DNA of 64,000 nt. Origin: Antrodiella citrinella. Its lineage: Eukaryota; Basidiomycota; Agaricomycetes; Polyporales; Steccherinaceae. Position numbers and translations under genes: made by a program. Location: the NCBI GenBank assembly GCA_004802725.1, contig SGPM01000003.1:124001-188000 (forward strand). Reading direction: 5' to 3'. Shown here one piece after another: positions 1-11,428 of the stretch (position 1 is the stretch's first letter; each line of letters starts with the position of its first letter). The notes beneath the pieces are model-generated. The model was not told the DNA's origin, searched no databases, and worked only from the letters and a program-made list of their open reading frames with translations.

Positions 1-1601
1 TTCGTGGGTTTGCTGACTTGCCTGACTCCACAGAAATGAACAACGCTCTCTCAGTTGACCAATGATACCTTTTACATAACCGTCATTCATTCTTGTCAGT
101 GTCGTATCTCGGAGACCTGTCAGAGGCCGTCGGCACCGTCCTCGTGTCCTCGTGGTTCAAGCGGATCTTCTTCTACATTTACAGCCACTGCGATTTCTCG
201 TCGAAGAGTTGCGAAAAGGTTAAACATTTCCGGGACATATCAGTTGTTACATCTCAGGAGTTCGCGGTGGCAGTAAGTGGTCCGTTACAACGATATGATC
301 TACTAAGAATACTTGAACATGCTTTGTGCCAGGGTGTTATCAAGACAGTGAGTAAGTTCAGTGTGGTACTGAATGCTGATGCCTATGGCGCGCTCAGCCT
401 TGAGACTTCCTTCTGATCTTGCGGTGTGTGCGAGATCATAATGCCGCATCATTTCCATAATGATCTCAACTGCTCACCCTCCAAATCTCAACTGGATTGG
501 ACACCAATTCAATATTTACAAAGTGCTCGGAAATCCAGCGCTCTCAGAAATCAGGCCACATAATCATCGAGACAGAACATTCTACCCACGTCAACCGAAT
601 GCTGAGTGGCGCATCCATTGAATACCGCTACGGTGAACAAAGGCCATCAACGGTACGTTGCATATCTTTATCTTACCAAGGATGTTTAAGGGTCTTTGAC
701 TGACCAACGGATGGACGACAGAACACAGAACACCGTCTTCGCACCGTCAGTAGAAGAACTACCGCCGATGACCCTTCTTCGCACCCACGCCAGTGGTACA
801 TCAGATGCCTGCAAGGACCCCAGCCAGCATCGGTATCAGTCAACAGGGAGTATTGTCCCGACGCACAGGTTTTCATAAAAGATGATACAGAAAACGGAAA
901 TCCTCCACCTTTGTGGCGTTTTGGTCTGGGCTATCCGGTACCAAGATGGACCCATAGTAGACAGGTATGTGACCCACGGTTTTGAGATAAACCATAGTCG
1001 GACGTGGTGACCGTTGGTCACGGTGATATCCAGCGTACCCTGATAACTCCCTTGCCCGCGGCTGTGTTGTTCACAATTTTGCACCCCAGATTGCGATTCG
1101 CCGTCGCGATAAGTGGGAAGTCAGAGCCCGGCATATGTCTCTGATCCAGTCCAGGTCTCCGTTCACCGTCTTGACCAGTTGATATTCTGATGTAGGTGAT
1201 GTCAATATGAAGAGATGACGTATAGACGTACCATCTGCATTCCATTTCGAGGTGTATTGTGTTCTCGAGGACTACGTAGCATCAAAGACCAAGACTCCGC
1301 CACGCAACAGGCGACGTCTGACTTGACAAGGGTATGAAGCCGCAAATGGTGTGCTTAGTTGAGATGCTCGTATATTATTGGCATTGTGTTGTACAGAATC
1401 TTCCAACCGTGTCATGGACTCTCACAGACAGCGGTTACCGATGTCGACGTATTCTTTATTTCCATCACATGTTAAGCCTTTCGAAGGAGCACTGACTCAA
1501 TCAACAAGACGCCCAGAGTACAAGGCTTCTGCATCACGGTGATCGATGCTTCGATTATCACAGAACACGGAACAACTCCAACTTGAGCTTACTTGATTTT
1601 C
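1..1601. other. Left-end region with no supported gene
   Basis: No reading frame here gives a recognisable family. The plus strand holds a 107-codon frame near 93-416. The minus strand holds two short overlapping frames between about 836 and 1245. None begins in a convincing context or joins to another exon with consistent phase. The stretch probably holds the promoter of the methyltransferase gene that starts at 1602, and may hold the end of a gene outside the window or decayed coding sequence. Confidence 0.5.
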
Positions 1602-2496
1602 ATGGATCACCACGCCACGGAAGTCGTCCGCAAATTCATAGACGAGGACCCGTTGGGAGGATGGGATAAAGCATGGTGAGTATACCGTTGCAGCGTAATT
1701 TAGCACACTTCTGGAGTCTCATCGATCATGCTCACAGGCAAACGAAAACGACACCATGGGATTATGGGGACGTGCAGCCCGCTCTACGGGAACTGGTCGA
1801 GTCGAAAGCGGTCGACTTGCCTACATCAGGATGCGCTCTTGTGCCCGGCTGTGGACGGGTACGCATTGCGGTCAATGGAATTTCATCCGACACGGTCTCA
1901 CTGTGATACAGGGGTACGACGCGATCTACATCGCATCGGCTTTGGGTCTTTCCACGGCTGCTGTTGATATATCTAAGACAGCAGTTTCTGCCGCTAATGA
2001 GTGAGTCGCAGTGCATCTCTGCCAAATAATTACCGTAGTAAGCTTTCAATTTTGAAGACTTCTGTCGAACTCCGAAGTGCCGACTGGAGGCGCACAAGTC
2101 AAGTTTGTCTTTGGCGATTTTTTCACTGAAGAGCTAGGGATCGGAGGTCGTACGGACTTCGACCTTGTATACGATTATACGTGTGTGTCTACGACATTGA
2201 ATTTTGCAGTCGCTCACAGGCTTTTTCTTAGCTTCTTCGTCGCCATCGATCCTGCCCGCAGGCCGGAATGGGGACGGAGGATGTCGGAACTCGTAAGGAA
2301 AGGCGGATACCTGATCACTCTTGTGTTCCCAATTGACCCGCCGCGAGACTATGGCCCGCCATTCTTCGTGCGACCAGCGCACTACGACCCAGTACTTGCC
2401 GAACACGGCTGGGAGAAGGTCTACGACAAGATCCCAGAGAAGAGTGCTGAAGCTCACGTCAACCGGGAGAGGATGGTCGTGTGGAAGAAGCTGTGA
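1602..2496 (+). CDS. TPMT-family SAM-dependent methyltransferase (thiol/halide methyltransferase type)
   Basis: The five-exon model (1602-1675, 1738-1858, 1912-2000, 2058-2180, 2232-2496) encodes 223 residues. Phase is kept at every join and all introns are GT-AG of 51-62 nt. The joined protein shows the TPMT family layout: an N-terminal WD..W segment, then TTPWDYGDVQPAL. SAM-binding motif I follows as VPGCGRGYDAIYIA, built across the second intron, then an acidic VDIS strand end and FDLVYDYTFFVAIDP with RRPEWG. These match the thiopurine/halide/thiol methyltransferase family (PF05724). Such enzymes transfer methyl from SAM to a thiol or halide; in some wood-decay fungi related activity makes chloromethane. 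The substrate cannot be read from sequence. No targeting signal is seen, so it is probably cytosolic. Confidence 0.85.
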
Positions 2497-2787
2497 ACGA
2501 CAAAGAGGAAAGCGGACTGATTAAGCTGTACTTAGTCGGGTCTTTTTGAAATTTGACAGCGTTCAGTATCATCAAGTTCGCCCTAAGCGACAGCCCAACC
2601 AAAAACGGAAAGTACACATCCAAAAAAGGCAATCGCGTCGTCGCGGTGGTGAACGGAAAATTCGCGCGCCTAAATGTAATGTCCAGCTCACTGTCTCTAG
2701 CGACGTGCTCATCGTGAGGCACATTTCACTACCACCACCACTCGGACGACGGCGGCGAAGGAAGGCCACACGTAGCGCGACTATCCT

Positions 2788-4773
2788 ATGATCACTGGTA
2801 CAAGATGTGCCAAACGACTTCGTCTGGCTACACATACCCCAATCGCTTCCACCAGTGTCTTGCGCGCCCTGCATACATCCTCTTCTCGTCAAGTTGCCCT
2901 CGCGTTACCGCTTAACGATGTATTCTCTCCCCCACAACTGCAGCCCACCCTGACTATTCGACAAAAGCTTGATAGGCAGAAGTTTCAAGACTTCGAGCAA
3001 GCCCTGCAACGACCTCTCTCTTGCAACTTCGTATGGGCAACCTATGTTGAGTTGATCAACTTCGTTGGGATACACAATGTTCCACTGGAAATTCATCAGA
3101 AAGCCCTTCGGAGATGTACTGCAGATCCAGACCAGGCTCGGGTGGATCACGCGAAGCGGTTCATGAGCCGGGGTGGGAATCCATTCGCACCTCACATCCA
3201 CGAGCCTCGTTTCAAAGCCATCCTTCAGAACATCCGGGAGGCAGGATTTATCCCGGCTCTGGAAGACTATCATGTCATTCTTCGACAATTTGCAGCCATC
3301 GGATACCACTACGGAGCGTTGAGGGTGTTGCGGGAGATACCTACTGTTAATCTCCAGCCGACTTCGAAGACTTACGGCCTGTGCTTGCAGACACTCTGTC
3401 ATCGCATTTCACTGCCTTGTCCCAAGGAAGGTCGGGAGAAAGTTCTTGAGGAGGCCGTCGCTCTGTCCAACGAGATAACACGCGAAATGCATGCCAACCA
3501 AGTGCCATTCACCGCCACCACTACCAACCTATTATACCGGCTTTTGAACAAGACCATGAACATGGAGTCACTCACTCAGCTGCTTAAAATCGCTTACGGG
3601 GTGGATCTCTCGTATCCAGATCGACCACCACTGGAGTTTTGGGCGGGGGCACAGCAGGCGGAGGGGTCCACCAAGAGGGATCCGTTACCGTTCTCCACTT
3701 CTGCCTTGAATACCACGGTCAACGTGCTTGGACGACTACGAGATGTTTCCAAACTCGTCCAAACTTTTGAAGTCCTCACCACTTCCCTTCCCTCTGGGTC
3801 CGGCTCAGCCCCTGCATCTTCCTATGAAGACGATGAGGATGAGGATTTCGGTGTCGACCGCCCAGCCGTTGCCTCATTTCCCCCGCCACATGCTGAACCC
3901 AATACCTACACGTACGAGACACTGCTGAAACACATTGGCCATGCTAGACATCATGTCTTCGCCCGCCACTATCTGTTACAGGCCATGCGCCTAGATCAAG
4001 AAGTGGACAGAGCACTGCGAAAGGCTTGCCGTAGTCTCCCAGAACGCAACATCCTTGCGCCCACCTTCAGCGTAAACCGCCGGATGCTCTTGTCCGTCTT
4101 CTCGTTTGCGGCTTCCCAGAAGAAAATGGAGATGCTGCGATGGGTTCACGTTAAGACTCAGAAGGTCCTGCGACGGAAGAAGGCCGATCTTCGCTTCTAT
4201 ACGTCGACTCGTGCGCGGTGGACGACCGCTGCTCAAGCCGCTACTTCTGCTGTACCTGCTGCGTCTGACGCCGGCTCAGATGGGGAAGCTTCCCATGCAG
4301 ACGATACCCCCGCAGTCATACCCACAACGTCACACGACGCGTCCCCATCGAAGCCCAAGTTCACAATATCGAAAGCGCCACATTTCGACGTCGATCTGGA
4401 TTCTGAAGCACCCCCATCTGAACCCCCACGGAAGAAGTTCGATATCAACCTCCATATCAAACTACTTCAAAGGGATGTCGATCAGCTCGAGGTATTCGAG
4501 CGTCACGTCAGAGACGTCGTGGGCCGCAATACACAACGGATCAAGGAGCGTCTGACGCGCCGAGTGTGGAATGGCCAGTCGGTTTACATGCGTATCAGTA
4601 ATCGGCAGGTACGCATCGAGCCGTCGATGTGGGTGGACGCGGTCAATTTCAGAGAGACTAGAGCGGTGGAGGGTGGTGTCGGTGTACCGAAGAAGCCGAA
4701 AGTGAAGCAGAGGATTCTGCGGCCTGGGAACACAAGAGCAGTGGGGTACTTCACGTCGTCTAGTCCTGAGTGA
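2788..4773 (+). CDS. Mitochondrial PPR-like protein
   Basis: A single exon encodes 661 residues. The first 35 residues are rich in Arg, Ser, Thr and Ala without acidic residues, a typical mitochondrial presequence. The body is alpha-helical, with degenerate 35-residue-like units of pentatricopeptide type, for example around residues 150-260 (AGFIPALEDYHVILRQ, then a segment with TSKTYGLCLQTL). Residues near 345-355 and 480-560 are acidic or low-complexity linkers, and a basic C-terminal tail follows. PPR proteins of fungal mitochondria bind organellar RNA and act in its processing, stability or translation. The specific RNA target is unknown and the repeat assignment is by eye. Absence of introns is unusual among its neighbours. 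Confidence 0.65.
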   Translation: MITGTRCAKRLRLATHTPIASTSVLRALHTSSSRQVALALPLNDVFSPPQLQPTLTIRQKLDRQKFQDFEQALQRPLSCNFVWATYVELINFVGIHNVPLEIHQKALRRCTADPDQARVDHAKRFMSRGGNPFAPHIHEPRFKAILQNIREAGFIPALEDYHVILRQFAAIGYHYGALRVLREIPTVNLQPTSKTYGLCLQTLCHRISLPCPKEGREKVLEEAVALSNEITREMHANQVPFTATTTNLLYRLLNKTMNMESLTQLLKIAYGVDLSYPDRPPLEFWAGAQQAEGSTKRDPLPFSTSALNTTVNVLGRLRDVSKLVQTFEVLTTSLPSGSGSAPASSYEDDEDEDFGVDRPAVASFPPPHAEPNTYTYETLLKHIGHARHHVFARHYLLQAMRLDQEVDRALRKACRSLPERNILAPTFSVNRRMLLSVFSFAASQKKMEMLRWVHVKTQKVLRRKKADLRFYTSTRARWTTAAQAATSAVPAASDAGSDGEASHADDTPAVIPTTSHDASPSKPKFTISKAPHFDVDLDSEAPPSEPPRKKFDINLHIKLLQRDVDQLEVFERHVRDVVGRNTQRIKERLTRRVWNGQSVYMRISNRQVRIEPSMWVDAVNFRETRAVEGGVGVPKKPKVKQRILRPGNTRAVGYFTSSSPE

Positions 4774-5309
4774 ATAGTGCGTCTGTGCTAGAGCCTACGA
4801 TGTAGCATACCCATATTCACATGTGAGTACGATGCTTGCTTTGACATTGGTGTTTTTGCTCACACCCTCCTTTCAGGCGCTGTTCCGTGCTACTTAGCAC
4901 TTCTACCGGTATAACACAAGGGTGGAATGAACATTCTTAATACAGCATTCATAATTGCTTAGCCCCGCGTGTTCGTCCATGGGCATGTGTTAATGCTACG
5001 TTGAGAAAGTACCAAGTCAAGGTTGCTCTCGCCGTCGACCATCCGAACAAGTCTAAATCTTAGCCATGGTATATAAAGATTTTGGGCATGAATACAACGA
5101 GAGTCTAAGGTACTGTAACGGAACATTTGAAGAACTTTGATGCATAGCGCACAGCAAAAGACGCAGGCAAGGTTTCAAATGGGTATCAGAGATGTATGAA
5201 TGTATGAATAAGTGGAAAGAGTGGACATATCAGTACACGAGAAAATTATTATGCAGCGCAACGTAGTGACGGTGGTGATTTGGACAAAAAGGAGGATGAA
5301 GGGGGAATA
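4774..5309. other. Convergent 3' intergenic region
   Basis: These 536 bp separate the stop codons of two convergent genes, the PPR-like gene (plus) and the CLASP gene (minus). They are AT-richer than the coding flanks and presumably hold both 3' UTRs. A TATATAAA string near 5069-5077 has no gene start next to it. No coding feature is seen. Confidence 0.6.
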
Positions 5310-8300
5310 TTATGAAAGGTTGATCGGGGACTGCAGCGCAGGCCGCGGCGGAGTACTCATACTGGTACGGTTGTCTAACCTCAGGATCTCTTTGCCCAGT
5401 TTATCGATTCCGGACTGTCCCATGAAGCCCGAAGTACCCCTCATGCTGTGCTTGTCGAATAAGTACGCCAGCAGATTTTTCTTATCCTCAGGGAGACCGT
5501 CCAGGAGCGTAAAGACGTGAGTCTCGTCCTGTATAACGAGTTGCGCAGCAATGATAGACGCCGCAGCTGCTTCTCGCACGACGGTGGAGGATTCATTAGA
5601 GTTGTCGGTAAGCGCCTGATGCAAAGTTGAGTTAGTATTCATATGATTCGTTCAATGGGAGTGCGTGGGACTGGGACTGGGGAGACGCAGAAAGGATGCA
5701 CTCACAGCGATCAGCGAAGGCCGCAGACGAGGGAGCTCATCTTCAAGGACTTCGGCCGGCAACCGTAGCATGAACTTCCCCAGAGCAATCAAACCGAACG
5801 CAAGAGATCCGTCCTTTATCTCCGCGTTCGATCCAGGAAGGAGGGGTGAATCTCGGAAAGCGCGCACGCTAGCGTGCATCGTAGTGAGGCCGTAAACGGG
5901 CTCGATCCGCTGTGTCAACGCGTCTCTGAAGGTTATTGTCGCTTGCAATACCTAGAATCACAACAGATCGTCAGTTATGTGTGCGATCTGTGTAGACTGC
6001 CGAGAGAGAACGCAGCAACTGAAGGACTCACGGAAGGTTGCCCGCAGTACCTGATTCGAAGGAGCACAGCAAAAATATCAGCTTCTCTCCCTTCAAGGAA
6101 CAGTGCCTGGTTCTCAAGCATCTCCCAAAGCACAATCAAGCCGTACTCAAGATCAGCTGCGTTCTGATATATTCAGTAAGGAGAAAAGTTTGTTAGTCAC
6201 CGAACGTAGAGCAGTATAAGGACCGCACGCACCTTATTGGTGTCAAGAAACTTGATAAGGCCATTGAGCAGACGGTCAAAAGCTTTTTCTTGGGTCCAGA
6301 GGTCCGATTTGAGCACGAGCTCAGAAGACGAGGCCTTGCCATTGCCAAAGAGAGGAGATGGACTGAGAGGATCGGAATAACCCGGACTGATCGGTGACAT
6401 GGGTTCGTTGACAGGGTTTGCCTTGCATAACAAAGCCAACTGTTTGAGCACCTGGACGTCAGTGGTCCCGTTCTCAAGGGTGGAAACGCAGACATTCAGT
6501 TCTGTCCGGCGATCCGAGGGTTCTGCCGTCACTTGAGAGACCGTCTGATTCATGACTGTATTGAAAGGCAAAAAATAGGTCAGAGACACAGATGGCCATC
6601 ACTTCAAACATATTGGTACCGGAGGACACGCACGAGATACCCGTTTCGCCCACCAATCACTCTGTATCGTTCTGGTATCAATCATGTCAAACACGGAAGG
6701 GGCTGAACCGCCATTGCGCGGTGCTGGACTGTCCTGGAACAAAGCGGCCTTCCGAAAGATAGCAGCAGCAGCATCTGTCTTGTGAACAGGTGTTCTAAGC
6801 ATCGCCGAGGCGGCCCCTCCCTTGGACGAATATGCAGCGGATGCTTTTGCTTTGAACTTGGGGGTCACCTGTGCGCTTCCGAGCAGGAGTGACGCGTGAA
6901 GAGAAAGTTCTTGCGAGCTCTCCTCCTCGGGTTCAACAAGCTCCAGCAACCGCTCGGCGGCACTTTCCGCCTGTTCAGCACGAGCGCGCATGGCATCCTC
7001 CACGGTTGGCTGGGACATGCCAGCCGGAGGCGAGTTGGTCGCGGAAACCGCGCCGGAAGCTGCAGGCTTCGAGGAGCTCGACCGCGGAGAGAATGACGCG
7101 CCAGAGCCTGGATGGTACCGTTCATACGGGGTGGAGAACGATATGAGATTGACCGATTCGTCGCCTTCTACATCCATGTCCATGTCTGAGTCCGAGCCAT
7201 CATCTTCTGGGATGGGTATGTTCGACGCAAGAAGCAGCGATTCCTCATCCGATGCATTGAACCCTGTTATATTAATGGATTCTCGGTGGAAGGCCGGCAC
7301 TGGTGCTGTTTTCGCCGAGTGAGGTCGCGGTGTGGGCGAGGTGTGCAATACGGATGGCCGGGAGGGCGGGGAGGCTGGGAGTGCAGTCTCAATGGCCCGT
7401 CTCAACGTGCCGTGCGATGAAGAGGAAGGTGTTACAACGAGCGGAGATGAGACCCGTCTGTGGAAGGCCGCATTAGGTGTGGGTGATGGGGGAGAGGGCG
7501 GCACTTTGCCCCTAGAAGAGGGGTCCCTGGACGGGACGAAGCCAGAACTAGCGGAACGCGACAGACCACCAGCTGAAACGACCCTGGCCCGTGGGGGCGA
7601 AGAAGAAGAAGCCACCCGCACGATAGGCGATGTAGCACGAACGCTACTGTGCGAACTGCTGGTTGACAGTGAAGGCGAGACAGCGCGCTTCGTAGGTGGC
7701 GAAGTAGTACTCCGCGCCGCAGAGGTAGCCTGATGTCTGAGCGTCGGCGGCGCAGTAGCGATGGCCTTCGCCTTGGCACGGCTAGCAGCGATAGCGGCCG
7801 CAACACTGCTCTTCTTTGTCGCAGGCGTAACAGGCGGGATGACCTGTAGGGCCGCAGGATTGGGACACATCTTCTCCAGCTGTTTTCGGGAGAGATTGTC
7901 CAGTTTGTCCATGATAATTTGGGCCCTGTCTCGCCATACACCTTCGAATATCCAGTAACTTTGACGTGCCTGTTCCTTCACGCCAGGGTTAGGATCCACG
8001 AGACTCTTCTTGATAATCTTCTCTAGAATCTCAACGCCGCCGCAGGACTCGATCGACTGTCTTGACCGCGCCGCATGCGTCTCCAAGAAGGTTTTCACGT
8101 GCGCCATTGCGTAGACGCGCGGCTGAATAGCCTTATCCTGGAGCGTGTTCCACAAGATAGGCAGAAGCAGACGTGGTTGGCCAGAGGTATTGATAATGAT
8201 CGTCCCCACAGTGCCCTGGGACTGTTGTGAAATAATTTTCTTCGTCAAGCTGGCCATACGAATAAGATTGTGATAGAGCGTGTCGCAGAACTGCTCGAGG

Positions 8301-10153
8301 TTCGGTCCGAGGGTAATGGCGAGTTCGGAGTAGAGGGAACACGTATTGGACGCCACAGTTGTCCGCAGACTGATCGACTGAGACGCACATCAGCGGCGAT
8401 ATCTTACGGGATCTACAGGACGAGGCATGCTAGTGCACTTACAGCTTTGATAGACGCGTCGAGGAACCCTTGCTTGAGCCCCAGAAGGAACGTCTCGGTG
8501 AACCGCTCGTGCACTTCCCCCTTCAACATCCCCCTTACGCGGAGGATCGCCTGCTCCCGTGCCGCCCAGTTATGCTCGGTCTCCTTGCCCTAAAACAGCC
8601 AGAAAGAACGCACAACCCGATTGATCAGTTCAACTCAGTGATGCACGAAAGAACGAGCCCCGCGTCAGGCACGAGATCAACTCGCTAAACGGCACCAACT
8701 CACTTCGAAGGGCTTCAACATCGACGCGAACTCGTTCTCCAAATCGCGGCTAGAAGCAATCTGTCATGGGAAAAGATCGTTGATGGAGATGAATCCCGGG
8801 GTTCAAACATGGCCCCACAACGCGGCGGGGGGTGTAAGATGATGTGCACTCACATAAACAGGCCTTACGTCCTTGTTCTGACTCCCAGGAGGAGGGGCTT
8901 CCGAGGCAGGGGACGCCAAAGCGGCGGCGCGACTTGCAGGTCTTGATGGCTCGCCGCGGCTCGAGTTCAGCGGCTTGGACTGTCCTGAAGTGACGACCGT
9001 CGGTCCCGGCTTTTTGTTCATCAGCGCAATGCTTGGTGGCACATTCACCGTCGCGACGTCTCCATTCTCCGAGCCAGCATCGCTGCCTGTATGCGGCGTG
9101 CTTGCTCCTCCAAGGACTTTCGCGAGAACGCTCTCGACGATGCCCTTCCGCACGCCTTTCTTGGTCATTTCTTTCTTGAGGTCAGCGCGTGCGGCGTCAG
9201 ACACTGCTGGACCCGTGAAGAGCTCCACAACAGAAGTCTGCGCTGTACCACGAACAGTGGCATCCGGGTCTTCGAGTGTCTCAACGAGTGCCGGGAGGTA
9301 CGGCCGGATAGGAAACAAGTGATGCGCGCGCCGTATATGCACCAGAATCAAAATCGTCTACCACACCCCACCGACACAAAACCCAAAGTCAAAATCCGAG
9401 CAAAAGAAATCAAGAAGAAAAACGCGCCAAACACGCACCTGTTCCCTGACCCTCCACACCTTGCTCGCCAACCCGCCCTCCCTCAAGAACCTCTCCAACA
9501 TCATCAGCGGTGTCTCCGGGCCCTTCCCCTCTCTCCCCTTCCCCAACACGCTCCCGCTGCCCCCGCTCCTGAACGCGAGCCCGCCGAGAATCACAAGCGT
9601 CTCGCGCGCTTTTTCCTTGGCCTTCTCCCTGCTGTCTCCAAGGCGATCGATCACGCCGCCTGCGGGCAGGAACGCACTGAGCACCTGGCGCAGGGTGTGC
9701 ACGTCGACGACGGAGGACTGGATGGAGGAGGTCGACGCGGCCGGGGAGATAGTTTGCGGCGTCGCATTGCCGCTGGTGTTGTTGTAGGCGAGACGAGAGG
9801 TGAGGAGGGGGAGGAGAGGCGGGAGGGCGGAGAGGGTCGCTGTCGAGAGGTGCTGGTTGGGTGTGCGGAGGCACGCTTTCAGCACGGTGATGAGTGCATC
9901 TGGGTCCTCGATCTACACGTCGTCGTCGTCGTCTTTGTGAGCATATGCGCGGGAGAGGAGAGCTATACCCTCGACGCACCTCGACGCCAGCTTCGAATTC
10001 AGCTTGGAGCTTCGTGACGGCGTCGACCTTGACGTCCACATCTGCGACCCCACACACGACTCGTCAGTCTCTCATCCGCCTTCCACAGCTGTCAAAACGC
10101 GTACCATTCGACCTGCACTGGTTGATCAGCTGCTCTACTCTCGATTCATCCAT
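5310..10153 (-). CDS. CLASP-family microtubule-associated protein (Stu1/Cls1 type)
   Basis: Eleven exons in transcription order are 10153-10105, 10041-9980, 9912-9439, 9357-8854, 8760-8704, 8589-8443, 8377-6634, 6555-6233, 6163-6032, 5951-5706 and 5615-5310. They join in phase to 1347 residues. Helical TOG/HEAT-like sequence fills the N-terminal third. A second array, about residues 365-600, matches the CLASP N-terminal domain (KETEHNWAARE, then FLGLKQ-type and VLHSLR-like helices). A Ser/Pro/Arg-rich basic region of about 400 residues follows, the usual microtubule-lattice-binding linker. The C-terminus is again helical (RIEPVYGLTTMHASVRAF). CLASPs stabilise microtubules and rescue shrinking ends in spindle and interphase arrays. 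Length and domain order agree with fungal orthologues. The start at 10153 gives the family-like opening MDESRVEQLI. Confidence 0.9.
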
Positions 10154-11428
10154 ATCGCCCGGAAAGGAGTCTGAATAGTGAAGTCACTCTGGAAGGAAGC
10201 CCAGGCGCGTGTGTGAAGGTCGCGACGTGACTGACTGATCTGTCCCTGTGTCTCCGGGACTCGAAGACGCGTAAAAGACGAAGATCAGAAGGCGACGAGA
10301 GCCACACGTTGAAGTACGAGAAAGTTCAGGTTCAAGCCAGACGAAGCCAAGGGCTCGAAAGTGAAAGCCAGGATTTCGTGAAAGTGAAAGCAAGCGCGTT
10401 CGGCTAACGGAGAATGTGATCCTGGCAGCTCCTTCCCTTTTGGTCCCGCAGACGCCGGACACCGAACGGATGCAAAAGGGCCAATGACCACAACAATTCT
10501 CTCAAATACCTCCGAGACCGACAGTGAGCGCTGGATATCTATGTCTAACAGTCGACGCAAAAGAGGACAGAAAAATCTACAAGGACAGGTATGTTTTAGG
10601 GCGACTCCAGGCTAAGATACGAGAACGGACCGATCGAACTAGGCAGCGGATAAGGAAGACATTGGAAGCTGGGGATGCGGAGGAGACGGGTACGTGTAAG
10701 GATCCAGCGGGGATTAAACGGACGACGAGGAAATACGATATCGAATGCGAGAGAGGAAGAGGAAACTCGGTACGGTACAAGTAGAGACAAGGGAACAGAT
10801 GGATGATGATGAACCGAATGACGACGATGACTGGCAAACGAATAGCGGATGGAGAGGTACGGTATGCGAAAGCGGCAATGTCCAAGGTTATGGCAAGCGA
10901 GAGAGAAAAGGACGGCGTGACAGGCAGATGGATGGGACGAGGAAAGGAATTCTGGTGGATCATGGATGGTGGACGAGTTGAAGGTCTAAAAGGAAATACA
11001 ACGAAAGCGAGGAGATGCGAGACTACGTGCAGCACATGGAAAGAATCTTGAATCAGGCCTGTCCATGTAGAAAAAGAGTGATTGAGGGAACGGCGGCTGG
11101 GAGGACTAGTCATGTGGATGCAATGATGGGAATGTGTCGAGTGTGAGGACTTTGTCTGGATAGGATGAACGCCCGGGAAACAATTGCGCGCGAGGGAATG
11201 TTTGCGGTGTATCGCGTTGATCTAGGCCACATATCAGAGTTCTCACTTGTATCATTCCATAGAGAGAGCATCCACATCTACTGATACGTAGGACCGTGCA
11301 TGAAACGGGGGAGTCGGAAGGCATAGGGAAAACGAGACGCCTAGTCTATAGCGAGAAACGAGGGATGTATGCGTGGTGATTTTTCCAGATGGGCGACGAA
11401 ATGACGGTGCGAAAGCTCGTTACACTCG
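10154..11428. other. Intergenic region between CLASP start and HSF-factor stop
   Basis: This 1.3 kb stretch should contain the CLASP promoter on its left and the HSF-factor 3' UTR on its right, since both genes are on the minus strand. The middle (about 10,560-11,060) is purine-rich on the plus strand. That keeps several frames open on the opposite strand by composition alone, including a 178-codon minus frame, but none has a recognisable domain. I see no gene. Confidence 0.5.

Noticed and set aside
836..1245. Overlapping minus-strand frames with a GTLDI-type strand motif
   Set aside because: The likeness to small beta-sandwich proteins was too weak, the frames do not join in phase, and no start or full-length domain is present.
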